Shown piece by piece: positions 16,784 through 24,717 of a stretch of DNA of 64,000 bases. The stretch's first letter is position 1. Every line of letters starts with the position of its first letter. A program made the translations under genes and the position numbers. The DNA lies in NCBI RefSeq assembly GCF_042649045.1, contig NZ_JBHSEF010000009.1, positions 372,001 to 436,000 of the forward strand. The letters run 5' to 3'. The notes under the pieces are model-generated. The model saw nothing but the letters and a program-made list of their open reading frames with translations. It did no database searches and had not been told where the DNA came from. This DNA comes from Chryseomicrobium palamuruense (GTDB taxonomy: Bacteria; Bacillota; Bacilli; Bacillales_A; Planococcaceae).

Positions 16784-18973
16784 ATGGGGCAGCAAGTAGA
16801 TTACAAGATTCGTACAGAATTATTGCACTGGATCAAGAAGATCGGAAGTCAGTTCGACACGAGTTATATTGTCCGTGATCCGTCGATTCCTGAAAAACCG
16901 ATTGTTTATGTCAACGAAGCATTTACAAAAATAACAGGCTTTGCAGCGAATGAAGTCATTGGCGAGTCCATCACGATTTTGCATGGTGAACGCCGTTTCG
17001 ATAGCATGGAAAAACGGATTGATGAAGATTTGGAGATGGCTGGTTCCACGAGACTGGAAGTCTTGAACTTTCATAAAGACGGAACACCGATCTGGTTTAA
17101 TGTCATAGCGCAAACATTCCGAAATCCACAAGGGGATCCAATATATGAAGTCGCTTTCCAGACCGACATTACCGTTCAAAAACAACAAGAAGCTATTATT
17201 GAGATGCAAGCAGTGATTTATGAGGGCATTGAAAATGGCTATGATATTAGCGTTCTCCTCCAAGAGATTTGTAATAAAGTGGAACAGTTTTTTATCGAAG
17301 GAACGATGTGCACTATTATGGCCGTTCGTGATAATAAACTCCATAATATGGCAGGAAAGTCGCTTCCTTTTGCGTATCGCGAATCAATTGAAGGACTCGA
17401 TATCGGTCCCTTCGTTGGATCGTGCGGAGCTGCCGCATATCTCCAGCAAATTGTGATCACAGAAAATCTAGAAACGTCCCCAAATTGGCTTCCTTACCTT
17501 GGCGAAGGGCCGAACGAGTTTGGACTTAAATCATGTTGGAGCTTCCCAATCATCAATCATGCGAAAGAAACGATTGCTACGTTCGGCATTTATTTTACAC
17601 AAGTCAATCAACCTGCCCAAAACGATTTAACCTTTATCCAGAAGATTGTGCCGCTTGTTTTACTTGCTCTGCGGAACGCGGAAGATCAGAAAAAGATACT
17701 GCACCTTGCTTACCGTGATCAAGAGACCGAACTGCCGAACATGAACTACTTTTATAATGATGTAAAAGAACTTGATGAAAATGGAGAGAACAGATTCATA
17801 GCCGTCATCTCGTCGTTCAATTATCCTGAAATTGTCGATATGTTTGGGCGGGAAATCGCTTCGCTTGTGTTACGGGAAATCGGGAATCGATTAAACGATA
17901 TTCTCGTGGATTACGACTACGTGTTAAGTCGCTTCACAAGTAGCGCCTTAATCATTGCCGGAAACACGAAGCGTGACGACTACCGTGAAATAGTGAAACT
18001 CCTCTTACGTGTTGGACATTTTCCAATCAGGATCGACCGGATGGAAATCTATTTGCCGATACAAATGGGAGTCATTCCATACATAAAAGGGGCAGACGTC
18101 CATCAGCTGATTCGCCAGGCGGACCTTGCGTTATCCGAAGCGCGGAAGCGAAACGGCGAGCAGGTGTATTACTATGCACCAGAGATGGAGGAGTCCATCA
18201 AGCACAATATGGAGCTGCAAAGTGCGATTGAGACCGGCCTCCGGAACCAGGAGTTCACAGTCCATCTTCAGCCAAAAGTAGATATGGAGAGTGGGCGAAT
18301 TATCAGTTTCGAAGCCCTTGCCCGCTTGAATTCGAGCAAACTTGGCTGGGTATCTCCGATTGATTTTATTGATGCGACGGAAAAGGCTGGAAAGATTGAG
18401 CAGCTCGAACACCTGATTATTCGTCAAGTGCTCGCATGGATTTCAAAACGAATTCATATGAATCAGCGCGTGTATCAAGTTGCCATTAACATTTCACCGA
18501 ACCACTTTTATTCCGCGTATTTTGTGAAGGGATTGCTAGGTTTAATAGAAGAATACGGAGTTTCACCATCCTCTATTGTGATTGAACTGACGGAGAGTAT
18601 TGGTCTAGGGGACCTTGACAAAGCAAAGACGATTATTCGGGAACTGAAGAAAGCTGGTATCGAGTGTTCCATCGATGACTTTGGAATTGGCTACTCGTCC
18701 TTAAGTTATCTGCAGGAACTTCCGATTTCGGAAATCAAGATTGACCGCAGCTTTATTAATCAAATTCAGCAAAGTGGCACACGGGTCATCTTACAAGCCA
18801 TCATCGACATCGCGGACAAGCTTGACATCCGGGCCGTTGCGGAAGGTATTGAGACTTATGAGCAGATGATCTTGCTTCGCGGCATGAGTTGTTCGATAGG
18901 TCAGGGCTACTATTTTCATAAGCCGATGTCTCTAGAACAAATAGACGAAATAATCAAAACCGAGGAGACCTAG
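16784..18973 (+). CDS. PAS-GAF-degenerate GGDEF-EAL cyclic-di-GMP phosphodiesterase
   Basis: Cytoplasmic signalling protein of 729 residues. PAS domain about 20-130, of the LOV-like lineage but without the GXNCRFLQ cysteine motif, so probably not a photoreceptor. GAF domain about 150-300, then a GGDEF-type domain about 310-460 whose signature is lost (FTSSAL where GGDEF should be), so no cyclase activity is expected. The EAL domain (about 475-725) keeps EAL near residue 509, NISPNHF, ELTES, DDFGIGYSS near 630, KIDRSF and AEGIET, the full catalytic set. Known family logic: a degenerate GGDEF often binds GTP to tune the EAL. It is not part of this syntenic block in B. subtilis, so it is an insertion. 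Confidence 0.9.
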   Translation: MGQQVDYKIRTELLHWIKKIGSQFDTSYIVRDPSIPEKPIVYVNEAFTKITGFAANEVIGESITILHGERRFDSMEKRIDEDLEMAGSTRLEVLNFHKDGTPIWFNVIAQTFRNPQGDPIYEVAFQTDITVQKQQEAIIEMQAVIYEGIENGYDISVLLQEICNKVEQFFIEGTMCTIMAVRDNKLHNMAGKSLPFAYRESIEGLDIGPFVGSCGAAAYLQQIVITENLETSPNWLPYLGEGPNEFGLKSCWSFPIINHAKETIATFGIYFTQVNQPAQNDLTFIQKIVPLVLLALRNAEDQKKILHLAYRDQETELPNMNYFYNDVKELDENGENRFIAVISSFNYPEIVDMFGREIASLVLREIGNRLNDILVDYDYVLSRFTSSALIIAGNTKRDDYREIVKLLLRVGHFPIRIDRMEIYLPIQMGVIPYIKGADVHQLIRQADLALSEARKRNGEQVYYYAPEMEESIKHNMELQSAIETGLRNQEFTVHLQPKVDMESGRIISFEALARLNSSKLGWVSPIDFIDATEKAGKIEQLEHLIIRQVLAWISKRIHMNQRVYQVAINISPNHFYSAYFVKGLLGLIEEYGVSPSSIVIELTESIGLGDLDKAKTIIRELKKAGIECSIDDFGIGYSSLSYLQELPISEIKIDRSFINQIQQSGTRVILQAIIDIADKLDIRAVAEGIETYEQMILLRGMSCSIGQGYYFHKPMSLEQIDEIIKTEET

Positions 18974-18988
18974 AAAGTCTCCTCTTTT
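18962..18988 (+). terminator. Terminator overlapping the end of the EAL gene
   Basis: GAGGAGAC (18962-18969) pairs with GTCTCCTC (18977-18984), then TTTTATTT. The stop codon sits in the loop. Confidence 0.85.
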
Positions 18989-18994
18989 ATTTGC

Positions 18995-19000
18995 TATAAT
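18995..19000 (+). promoter_or_regulatory. Probable -10 element for upp
   Basis: Consensus TATAAT about 33 bp upstream of the upp start; no good -35 is visible because the spacing falls in the terminator stem. Confidence 0.45.
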
Positions 19001-19032
19001 AGGTCAGAATGAAACCAAGAGGAGTGAAGAGG

Positions 19033-19662
19033 ATGTCAAAAGTATTTGTTTTTGATCACCCGCTGATTCAGCATAAATTAACGTATATTCGCAGCATCGA
19101 GACGGGAACGAAAGAATTCCGCGAGCTGGTGGATGAAGTCGCTACACTGATGGCGTTTGAAATCACACGTGATATGCCGCTCGTCGAAACGGAAGTCGAA
19201 ACGCCTGTGACAAAAACAAAATCGATGGTTCTTGCAGGGAAGAAAATGGGCATCGTGCCAATCCTGCGTGCCGGTATCGGGATGGTAGATGGCATCTTGA
19301 AGTTGATTCCAGCTGCCAAAGTAGGACACATCGGTCTTTACCGAGACCCACAGACACTCCAGCCTGTTGAATATTATGTAAAATTGCCAGCAGACGTCGA
19401 AGAGCGCGACTTCATCGTTGTCGATCCAATGCTTGCAACAGGTGGTTCCGCTATCGAAGCCATCAACTCTCTAAAAAAACGTGGCGCAACCAGCATTAAA
19501 TTCATGTGCCTCATCGCGGCTCCTGAAGGCGTCGAGCTTCTTCAAAAAGCGCACCCGGACGTAGATGTCTACATTGCAGCGCTTGATGAGAAACTTAACG
19601 ACCACGGTTACATCGTGCCAGGTCTAGGCGATGCAGGGGATCGTTTGTTTGGAACGAAGTAA
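19033..19662 (+). CDS. upp: Uracil phosphoribosyltransferase
   Basis: Salvages uracil to UMP with PRPP. It has 209 residues from the ATG at 19033, giving MSKVFVFDHPLIQHKLTYIR as in the family; an in-frame upstream ATG at 19009 lacks that N-terminus. The PRPP loop VVDPMLATGGSA is near residues 127-138 and the uracil-binding region GLGDAGDRLFGTK ends the protein. GAGGAG is eight bases upstream. A palindromic repeat begins four bases after the stop. Confidence 0.96.
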   Translation: MSKVFVFDHPLIQHKLTYIRSIETGTKEFRELVDEVATLMAFEITRDMPLVETEVETPVTKTKSMVLAGKKMGIVPILRAGIGMVDGILKLIPAAKVGHIGLYRDPQTLQPVEYYVKLPADVEERDFIVVDPMLATGGSAIEAINSLKKRGATSIKFMCLIAAPEGVELLQKAHPDVDVYIAALDEKLNDHGYIVPGLGDAGDRLFGTK

Positions 19663-19666
19663 AATC

Positions 19667-19790
19667 TAGATGTGGAGAACGCTCGTTCAGAAACCGTGAG
19701 CTAAGACGGGGGCTCCAAAAATGCGCCCTTTGCATTTCTGGAGGTCACGGCTTAGTGAAGGGGTTTCTAGCGTTCGTAACTCGATACTAT
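19667..19790. repeat. Imperfect palindrome, TAGATGTGGAG family, copy 4 (variant core)
   Basis: Left end TCTAGATGTGGAGAACGC, right end GTTTCTAGCGTTCGTAACTC. The stem ends match the same family, but the core is different (CCGTGAGCTAAG paired with CTTAGT and CACGGC), so only terminal boxes and the overall hairpin form are kept. It abuts copy 5 directly. Confidence 0.75.
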
Positions 19791-19791
19791 C

Positions 19792-19913
19792 TAGATGTGG
19801 AGCCACCTGCTCCAGAAACGCCGAGAAAATCAGGCGGAGCCAATGAGGCGCTCTATGCCTCAATGGATGCGAATGATTTTGGAGTGTGTTTCTAGGTGGC
19901 GCAACTCGATACT
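19792..19913. repeat. Imperfect palindrome, TAGATGTGGAG family, copy 5
   Basis: Nearly identical to copy 1 after glpX (CCACCTGCTCCAGAAA start, GAATGATTTTGGAGTG and TTTCTAGGTGG end). It follows copy 4 head to tail with TCGATACTATC at the junction. Confidence 0.8.
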
Positions 19914-19914
19914 A

Positions 19915-20128
19915 TCTAGATGTGGAGCAGGCTCGCTCTGAAATTCGATATCATGAATCCTCGTGAAAATCCCTCCCTTTCCGGAGCGAGAATCCCCGAG
20001 CCTCCTCGTGGTTACCCAAAGCTTGCGCTTTGCTCCCCACTGTGGGGTCTCGTGAATCCTCTGATGCTCCCGGAGTCTCGGAATTTTCACTCGAATTCAT
20101 TCTCTAGATGTGGAGCCACCCGCTCTCC
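19915..20128. repeat. Partial TAGATGTGGAG ends enclosing second-family palindrome
   Basis: A left end (TAGATGTGGAGCAGGCTCG, 19919 on) runs into a second-family palindrome (about 19950-20105; AAAATCCCTCC, CCCCACTGTGGGG, GGAATTTTCAC), followed by another left end (TCTAGATGTGGAGCC, 20103 on). The second-family element therefore looks inserted into, or recombined with, a first-family element. Confidence 0.7.
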
Positions 20129-20137
20129 TGCAAGCAA

Positions 20138-20240
20138 CCGTTCATTAGCCATGATTCTTAATTTATTTGCCATGACCGTAAAGTTATTAGCCATGAATCC
20201 AGAGTCATTAACCAAGTTCAACAATCCATTAGCCACAGAC
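20138..20240. repeat. Degenerate 21-bp tandem repeats, ATTAGCCATGA motif
   Basis: Five units of 21 bp, each beginning ATTAGCCATGA, ATTTGCCATGA, ATTAACCAAGT or ATTAGCCACAG, followed by ten variable bases. It is directly upstream of mnaA; no open gene. Confidence 0.75.
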
Positions 20241-20276
20241 CGAATGACGGAAACCATTTCATCATCAACAACAAAG

Positions 20277-20303
20277 AGACCTGTCCAGAAACAGGTCTTG
20301 TTT
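20277..20303 (+). terminator. Hairpin before mnaA
   Basis: Perfect AGACCTGT (20277-20284) / ACAGGTCT (20291-20298) stem, then TGTTTC. The T-run is weak and the mnaA ribosome binding site follows ten bases later, so it may be an attenuator rather than a full terminator. Confidence 0.5.
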
Positions 20304-20320
20304 CATAAAAGGAGAACCTC

Positions 20321-21430
20321 ATGAAAAAGTGGAAAGTAATGACCATCTTTGGCACACGCCCGGAAGCCATCAAAATGGCACCGCTTGTGCTCGAACTACA
20401 AAAGCAAGACGACATGGAATCCATCGTGGCTGTCACTGCACAGCACCGTCAAATGCTTGATCAAGTATTGACGACTTTCAACATCACACCCGATTATGAC
20501 CTGAACGTCATGAAAGACCGTCAGACATTATTTGATATCACAACGAATGTCCTCCACGGGCTGAACGATGTGATGCAAGAAGCGAAACCGGACATCGTGC
20601 TAGTCCATGGTGACACATCTACAACATTTGTCGGAAGCTTAGCCGCTTTCTACAACCAGATCGCTATCGGTCACGTGGAAGCTGGTCTTCGTACAGGCAA
20701 CAAATACTCGCCGTACCCGGAAGAGATGAACCGTCAACTGACAGGTGTTCTTGCGGACATCCATTTCGCACCAACAGAAAAGTCAGCTGACAACCTTCGT
20801 GCGGAAAACAAACCGGAAGAGTGGATCGTAGTAACTGGGAACACGGCGATCGATGCACTAAACACAACAGTTCGTGACGAGTACACGCATCCGATCCTCG
20901 ACACAGTGGGCAACGACCGCATGATCTTACTCACAGCACATCGTCGTGAGAACCTAGGCGAGCCGATGCGCAACTTCTTCCGCGCCATCAATCGTTTGCT
21001 GGAAGCGCATGAGGATGTTCAAGTCGTTTATCCGGTTCACATGAATCCAGTCGTGCGCGAGATTGCGAACGAAGTACTTGGCAACAACAAGCGTGTTCAC
21101 TTGATCGAACCGCTTGAAGTTATTGACTTCCACAACATCGCTGCACGTTCGCACATCATCTTAACGGATTCCGGTGGTGTACAAGAAGAAGCACCATCAC
21201 TAGGGAAGCCAGTGATTGTGTTACGTGACACAACGGAGCGTCCGGAGGGGATTGAAGCAGGTACACTGAAGCTGGCCGGTCTCGACGAAGACCGCATCTT
21301 CGACCTTACGAATGAACTGCTTTCTAGTCCGGAAGCATACGAAGCGATGTCGAAAGCATCCAATCCATATGGTGACGGAACCGCATCAAGCCAAATCGTT
21401 GAAGCGCTCCGTAAATTCCTAAGTAAATAA
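20321..21430 (+). CDS. mnaA: UDP-N-acetylglucosamine 2-epimerase (non-hydrolysing)
   Basis: Interconverts UDP-GlcNAc and UDP-ManNAc, which supplies ManNAc for the wall-teichoic-acid linkage unit. It has 369 residues of the WecB/MnaA fold. Visible motifs: TIFGTRPEAIKMAPL at the N-terminus, HGDTSTTF, GHVEAGLRTG, TAHRREN and TDSGGVQEEAPSLGKP in the UDP-binding half. AAAGGAGAA precedes the ATG. Position between upp and atpI matches B. subtilis mnaA (yvyH). Confidence 0.95.
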   Translation: MKKWKVMTIFGTRPEAIKMAPLVLELQKQDDMESIVAVTAQHRQMLDQVLTTFNITPDYDLNVMKDRQTLFDITTNVLHGLNDVMQEAKPDIVLVHGDTSTTFVGSLAAFYNQIAIGHVEAGLRTGNKYSPYPEEMNRQLTGVLADIHFAPTEKSADNLRAENKPEEWIVVTGNTAIDALNTTVRDEYTHPILDTVGNDRMILLTAHRRENLGEPMRNFFRAINRLLEAHEDVQVVYPVHMNPVVREIANEVLGNNKRVHLIEPLEVIDFHNIAARSHIILTDSGGVQEEAPSLGKPVIVLRDTTERPEGIEAGTLKLAGLDEDRIFDLTNELLSSPEAYEAMSKASNPYGDGTASSQIVEALRKFLSK

Positions 21431-21441
21431 GAAGAAACTCC

Positions 21442-21476
21442 ATTCCGGCTGAATTTGGTTCATGCCGGAATTTTAT
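21442..21476 (+). terminator. Terminator after mnaA
   Basis: ATTCCGGC (21442-21449) / GCCGGAAT (21464-21471), then TTTATT. Confidence 0.85.
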
Positions 21477-21534
21477 TATGTATCGTCATGAACATTCTCT
21501 ACTTTTAAAGAAGGAAAGTTCGTGAACATAGGCA

Positions 21535-21720
21535 TCCGTACCAAAGGGCCTCTTCATTGATACCAAACGGTCTGTTCATTCATACCAAATGACGTGAAGG
21601 GAGTACTTTCTGGAAGGATTCATACCAATACAGGGGCTGATCCGTACCAAACTGCCTTTTCATTGATACCAAAACAGCCGCCTATCCATACCAAATTACG
21701 CACTCCGCGAAGAAACTGCC
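21535..21720. repeat. Degenerate 22-bp tandem repeats, ATACCAAA motif
   Basis: Seven copies of (T/C)CATTGATACCAAA or close variants (CCGTACCAAA, TTCATACCAA), mostly at 22-bp spacing with nine variable bases between. One interval is enlarged by about 25 bp. Located between the mnaA terminator and the atp promoter; 21721-21900 shows nothing else clear to me. Confidence 0.75.
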
Positions 21721-21904
21721 CCTCGTAAAGAAATACGTTGAAGTGGGGAAGGGCTTTCTAGAAAGTGATTCCACCTACAAGGGGTTTGTCTCGTTGGAAT
21801 AAATCCTCTAGGAGGCGACTTGAAAACTCAGAATCACATCTTTTTTAGGCCTCATAAAACATAACTTATGAATTATGTCCGGAATTTGTCGGTACCTGGT
21901 ACTA

Positions 21905-21920
21905 TGTGATGTTTTTCACA
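21905..21920. promoter_or_regulatory. CRP/FNR-type palindrome upstream of the atp promoter
   Basis: Exact TGTGA-N6-TCACA, the consensus of CRP/FNR-family regulators, centred about 50 bp before the predicted atp start point and nine bases before the -35 box. In Bacilli the likeliest binder would be Fnr or another CRP-family protein; none is encoded in this window. Function is inference. Confidence 0.5.
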
Positions 21921-21928
21921 GGAGGCAA

Positions 21929-21957
21929 TTGACATGAAATAGGCGCTATTGTATGCT
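21929..21957 (+). promoter_or_regulatory. Sigma-A promoter of the atp operon
   Basis: Consensus TTGACA (21929-21934), 17-bp spacer, TATGCT (21952-21957). The leader to atpI is about 140 bases, with no riboswitch I recognise. Confidence 0.75.
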
Positions 21958-22102
21958 TACAAAGGATAATCATGATAGGGGTTTCATACTGAAATCCGAC
22001 TGTCTATTCCACTTTCTGCAAGCTAGCGTCTTCATTTGAGAAGCACCCCAGAACCAGCGAAAAATCTCGCTTCCATTCGAATCTAAATTCAGGAGAATTC
22101 CA

Positions 22103-22495
22103 ATGCTCAATTTGTTACATATTTACCAGCGGCAGAAAAAGTACATACTCTTTTTGCTCGCAGCCTGTGTCCTCGGTGCAGCGTTTACGCCGTTTTTGAC
22201 TATTTTTGCGGGCATCGGTCTTGGAGCAGTCTTTGGACTTTACAACTTCTGGATCTTACAGCGTCGAATGCTGAAGTTTGACCGTGCTTTTGATCAAGGA
22301 AAAAAGCGCGTCAGTCTCGGTACTGGATTACGCTTTGCTTCAGGAATTGCGGCAGTGGCCATCGCCCTATCGCTACCTGAATATTTCCACTTGATCAGTA
22401 CGGTAATTGGTCTAATGATACCGTATGTTCTACTGGTCATAGAACAGCTAGTATTTGCGATACGCAAACAAAATGAAGATGCGAAAGAGAGGTGA
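22103..22495 (+). CDS. atpI: ATP synthase protein I
   Basis: Membrane protein of 130 residues with four predicted transmembrane segments, the AtpI family. In Bacillus and relatives it helps assemble the c-ring and may affect magnesium handling; it is not part of the final enzyme. It leads the operon, after TCAGGAGAATTCC. The low sequence conservation typical of AtpI means the call rests partly on topology and position. Confidence 0.85.
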   Translation: MLNLLHIYQRQKKYILFLLAACVLGAAFTPFLTIFAGIGLGAVFGLYNFWILQRRMLKFDRAFDQGKKRVSLGTGLRFASGIAAVAIALSLPEYFHLISTVIGLMIPYVLLVIEQLVFAIRKQNEDAKER

Positions 22496-22502
22496 ACTAC
22501 TA

Positions 22503-23213
22503 GTGGATCATTTAGCTCCAGAATATGAGTTTCTCGGTATGACAGGGAACTGGTCGACGCTGATGATGCTTGCCATCACGACGCTTATCGTCTTCTTGAT
22601 TGCCGTCATTTCGACACGTAACTTGAAACTCAAACCAACAGGGATGCAAAACTTTATGGAGTGGATTATGGACTTCGTAAAAGGCATCATTAAAAGCAAC
22701 ATGGACTGGAAAACAGGCGGAAGCTTCCACATTCTTGGAATTACGCTTCTAATGTTTATCTTTGTTTCGAATATCCTTGGACTCCCATTTGCCATTGTTT
22801 ATGACGGATACTTGTGGTGGAAATCACCAACAGCTGACCCAGTCGTAACGATGACACTCGCGGTAATGATTATCGCAATGACAAACTATTACGGTGTGAA
22901 AGCCAAAGGGTTCAAAGGGTACATCAGTGACTTTGCAAAGCCGCTGCCATTCATGGCACCACTTAAAGTCATTGAGGAATTCGCCAACACGTTGACACTT
23001 GGTCTACGTCTTTACGGAAACATCTACGCAGGTGAGGTATTACTAGGTTTAATTGCCGGTCTTGCCACAGCAAGTGCATTTGGCTTCATTGGAGCCATCA
23101 TTCCAGGTATGGCCTGGATTGGATTCTCGATCTTTATCGGGGGTATCCAATCGTTTATCTTTGTTATGTTAACGATGGTGTATATGGCACACAAAGTGGC
23201 AGACGACCATTAA
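22503..23213 (+). CDS. atpB: F0F1 ATP synthase subunit a
   Basis: Membrane stator subunit that forms the proton half-channels. It has 236 residues from GTG at 22503, preceded by AGAGAGGTGAAC; the frame opens further upstream inside atpI but that extension is unlike the family. The conserved helix EEFANTLTLGLRLYGNIYAGEVLLGL contains the essential arginine. Five to six transmembrane segments are visible. Seven bases separate it from atpI. Confidence 0.95.
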   Translation: MDHLAPEYEFLGMTGNWSTLMMLAITTLIVFLIAVISTRNLKLKPTGMQNFMEWIMDFVKGIIKSNMDWKTGGSFHILGITLLMFIFVSNILGLPFAIVYDGYLWWKSPTADPVVTMTLAVMIIAMTNYYGVKAKGFKGYISDFAKPLPFMAPLKVIEEFANTLTLGLRLYGNIYAGEVLLGLIAGLATASAFGFIGAIIPGMAWIGFSIFIGGIQSFIFVMLTMVYMAHKVADDH

Positions 23214-23275
23214 TATAAACTGAAGGGGACTTCAGTATAAAAAATCAAACCAACACATTAGGAGGAAAATACACA

Positions 23276-23500
23276 ATGACAGGTTCAGTAGGTTTATTAG
23301 CAGCAGCTATCGCAATCGGATTAGGAGCACTTGGTGCAGGTATCGGTAACGGTCTTATCGTTTCAAAAACAGTTGAAGGAATCGCTCGTCAACCAGAAGC
23401 ACGTGGCGCACTTCAAACAGTTATGTTCATCGGGGTTGCATTAGTTGAGGCCCTTCCAATCATCGCAGCAGTTATCGCGTTCATCGCATTGAACCAATAA
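23276..23500 (+). CDS. atpE: F0F1 ATP synthase subunit c
   Basis: Proteolipid of 74 residues that forms the rotor ring: two hydrophobic hairpin helices with the polar loop ARQPEA (37-42) and the ion-binding carboxylate E58 in VALVEALPI. The residues around E58 lack the Na+-ligand pattern, so protons are the likely coupling ion. Preceded by a strong TTAGGAGGAAAA ribosome binding site, in line with the high c-subunit stoichiometry. It is followed by 134 bp without a gene, the largest gap in the operon. Confidence 0.97.
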   Translation: MTGSVGLLAAAIAIGLGALGAGIGNGLIVSKTVEGIARQPEARGALQTVMFIGVALVEALPIIAAVIAFIALNQ

Positions 23501-23634
23501 TTGATTAAAACTCAAGTGGCGGAGAGTATCCGCCATTTCCTTTAAGAAACACAACCACAGAAAATAACAAAGTTTTTGTTTACTCAATAGAAGCAAGAAA
23601 CGACGGAATAGCGTTTGAAAGGAGTGAAACAATC

Positions 23635-24156
23635 GTGTCTTTTGATTACCTTGCACTCGGGGCTGGCGCCACGGGGTTAAATACATGGGATATCTTAGCG
23701 ACGTTATTCTTCTTTACACTGCTTATGGTGTTATTGAAGAAATTCGCATGGGGTCCATTAATGGGAATCATGAACGAGCGTGAGCAGTTGGTAGCAAGCG
23801 AAATCGAAGCAGCTGAAAACAGCCGCATCGAATCACAAAAGCTACTTGACGAGCAGCGCGAATTATTAAAACAAGCACGCACGGAAGCATTGGCAATCGT
23901 TGAAAACGCGAAGAAACAAGGCGACGTTTCTCGTGACGAGATCATGACGACTGCACGTGAAGAAGCAGCTCGTTTGAAAGAGTCTGCTGTCCGTGAAATC
24001 GAAACAGAAAAAGCACGCGCGATTGCTGCGGTACGTGAGGAAGTTGTTTCCTTGTCAGTACTTGCTGCGTCTAAAGTGCTTGAGAAAGAAGTTACGGAAG
24101 AAGATAATCGTGCATTGATCGAGGCTACGATTGCGAAGGCAGGCGAAGCGAAGTGA
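23635..24156 (+). CDS. atpF: F0F1 ATP synthase subunit b
   Basis: Peripheral stalk subunit of 173 residues: one N-terminal membrane helix (about 15-35) followed by a long charged coiled coil. It starts with GTG after AAAGGAGTGAAAC. Its stop overlaps the GTG start of atpH (GTGA), so the two stalk subunits are translationally coupled. Confidence 0.93.
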   Translation: MSFDYLALGAGATGLNTWDILATLFFFTLLMVLLKKFAWGPLMGIMNEREQLVASEIEAAENSRIESQKLLDEQRELLKQARTEALAIVENAKKQGDVSRDEIMTTAREEAARLKESAVREIETEKARAIAAVREEVVSLSVLAASKVLEKEVTEEDNRALIEATIAKAGEAK

Positions 24157-24689
24157 GCAAATCTGCAGTAGCAAAGCGTTACGCCATCGCTTTATTCGAA
24201 CTGGCACGAGAAAACGACACACTTGTTGCAACACGTGATGACCTAACGGAAATCAAAGCAGCTTGGAAACAAGATGCAGATGTACAAGCGTTGTTCGCTT
24301 CTCCTAAACTTTCTTTAGCTAAGAAGAAAGAAATGATTCGTACCGTTTTCGGTTCAGCAAGCCCAGCTGTTGTGAATACACTTCAATTACTTGTTGAAAA
24401 GAAACGTCTTCACGAATTACCTGCCATTGTGGATGAATTCAGTGCATTATCAAACAATGCACAAGGAATTGCAGAAGCAACTGTTTACTCAACACGTGCG
24501 TTAACAGATGAAGAGCGAGCACACATTTCTGCTGCATTTGCACAAGAAGTGGGCAAAGGCTCCCTCAACATCCAAAACGTAGTGGATCCGTCTCTTATCG
24601 GCGGACTACGCATTCAAATCGGAAACCGCATTTACGACAACACATTGAGTTCTAAACTTACTCGCTTAAAGCGTAATTTGATCGGTTAA
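24153..24689 (+). CDS. atpH: F0F1 ATP synthase subunit delta
   Basis: Stalk subunit of 178 residues that joins subunit b to the top of the alpha3-beta3 head. The N-terminal helical domain and the C-terminal signature VDPSLIGGLRIQIGNRIYDNTL are family hallmarks. It overlaps atpF by four bases. Confidence 0.95.
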   Translation: MSKSAVAKRYAIALFELARENDTLVATRDDLTEIKAAWKQDADVQALFASPKLSLAKKKEMIRTVFGSASPAVVNTLQLLVEKKRLHELPAIVDEFSALSNNAQGIAEATVYSTRALTDEERAHISAAFAQEVGKGSLNIQNVVDPSLIGGLRIQIGNRIYDNTLSSKLTRLKRNLIG

Positions 24690-24717
24690 TACTATAGAAA
24701 TATGAGAGGTGACATAC

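Noticed and set aside
16784..18973. LOV photoreceptor domain in the PAS-EAL protein
   Set aside because: The PAS region looks LOV-like in spacing, but the flavin-binding Cys motif GXNCRFLQ is replaced by ITILHGERR, so no photocycle is expected.
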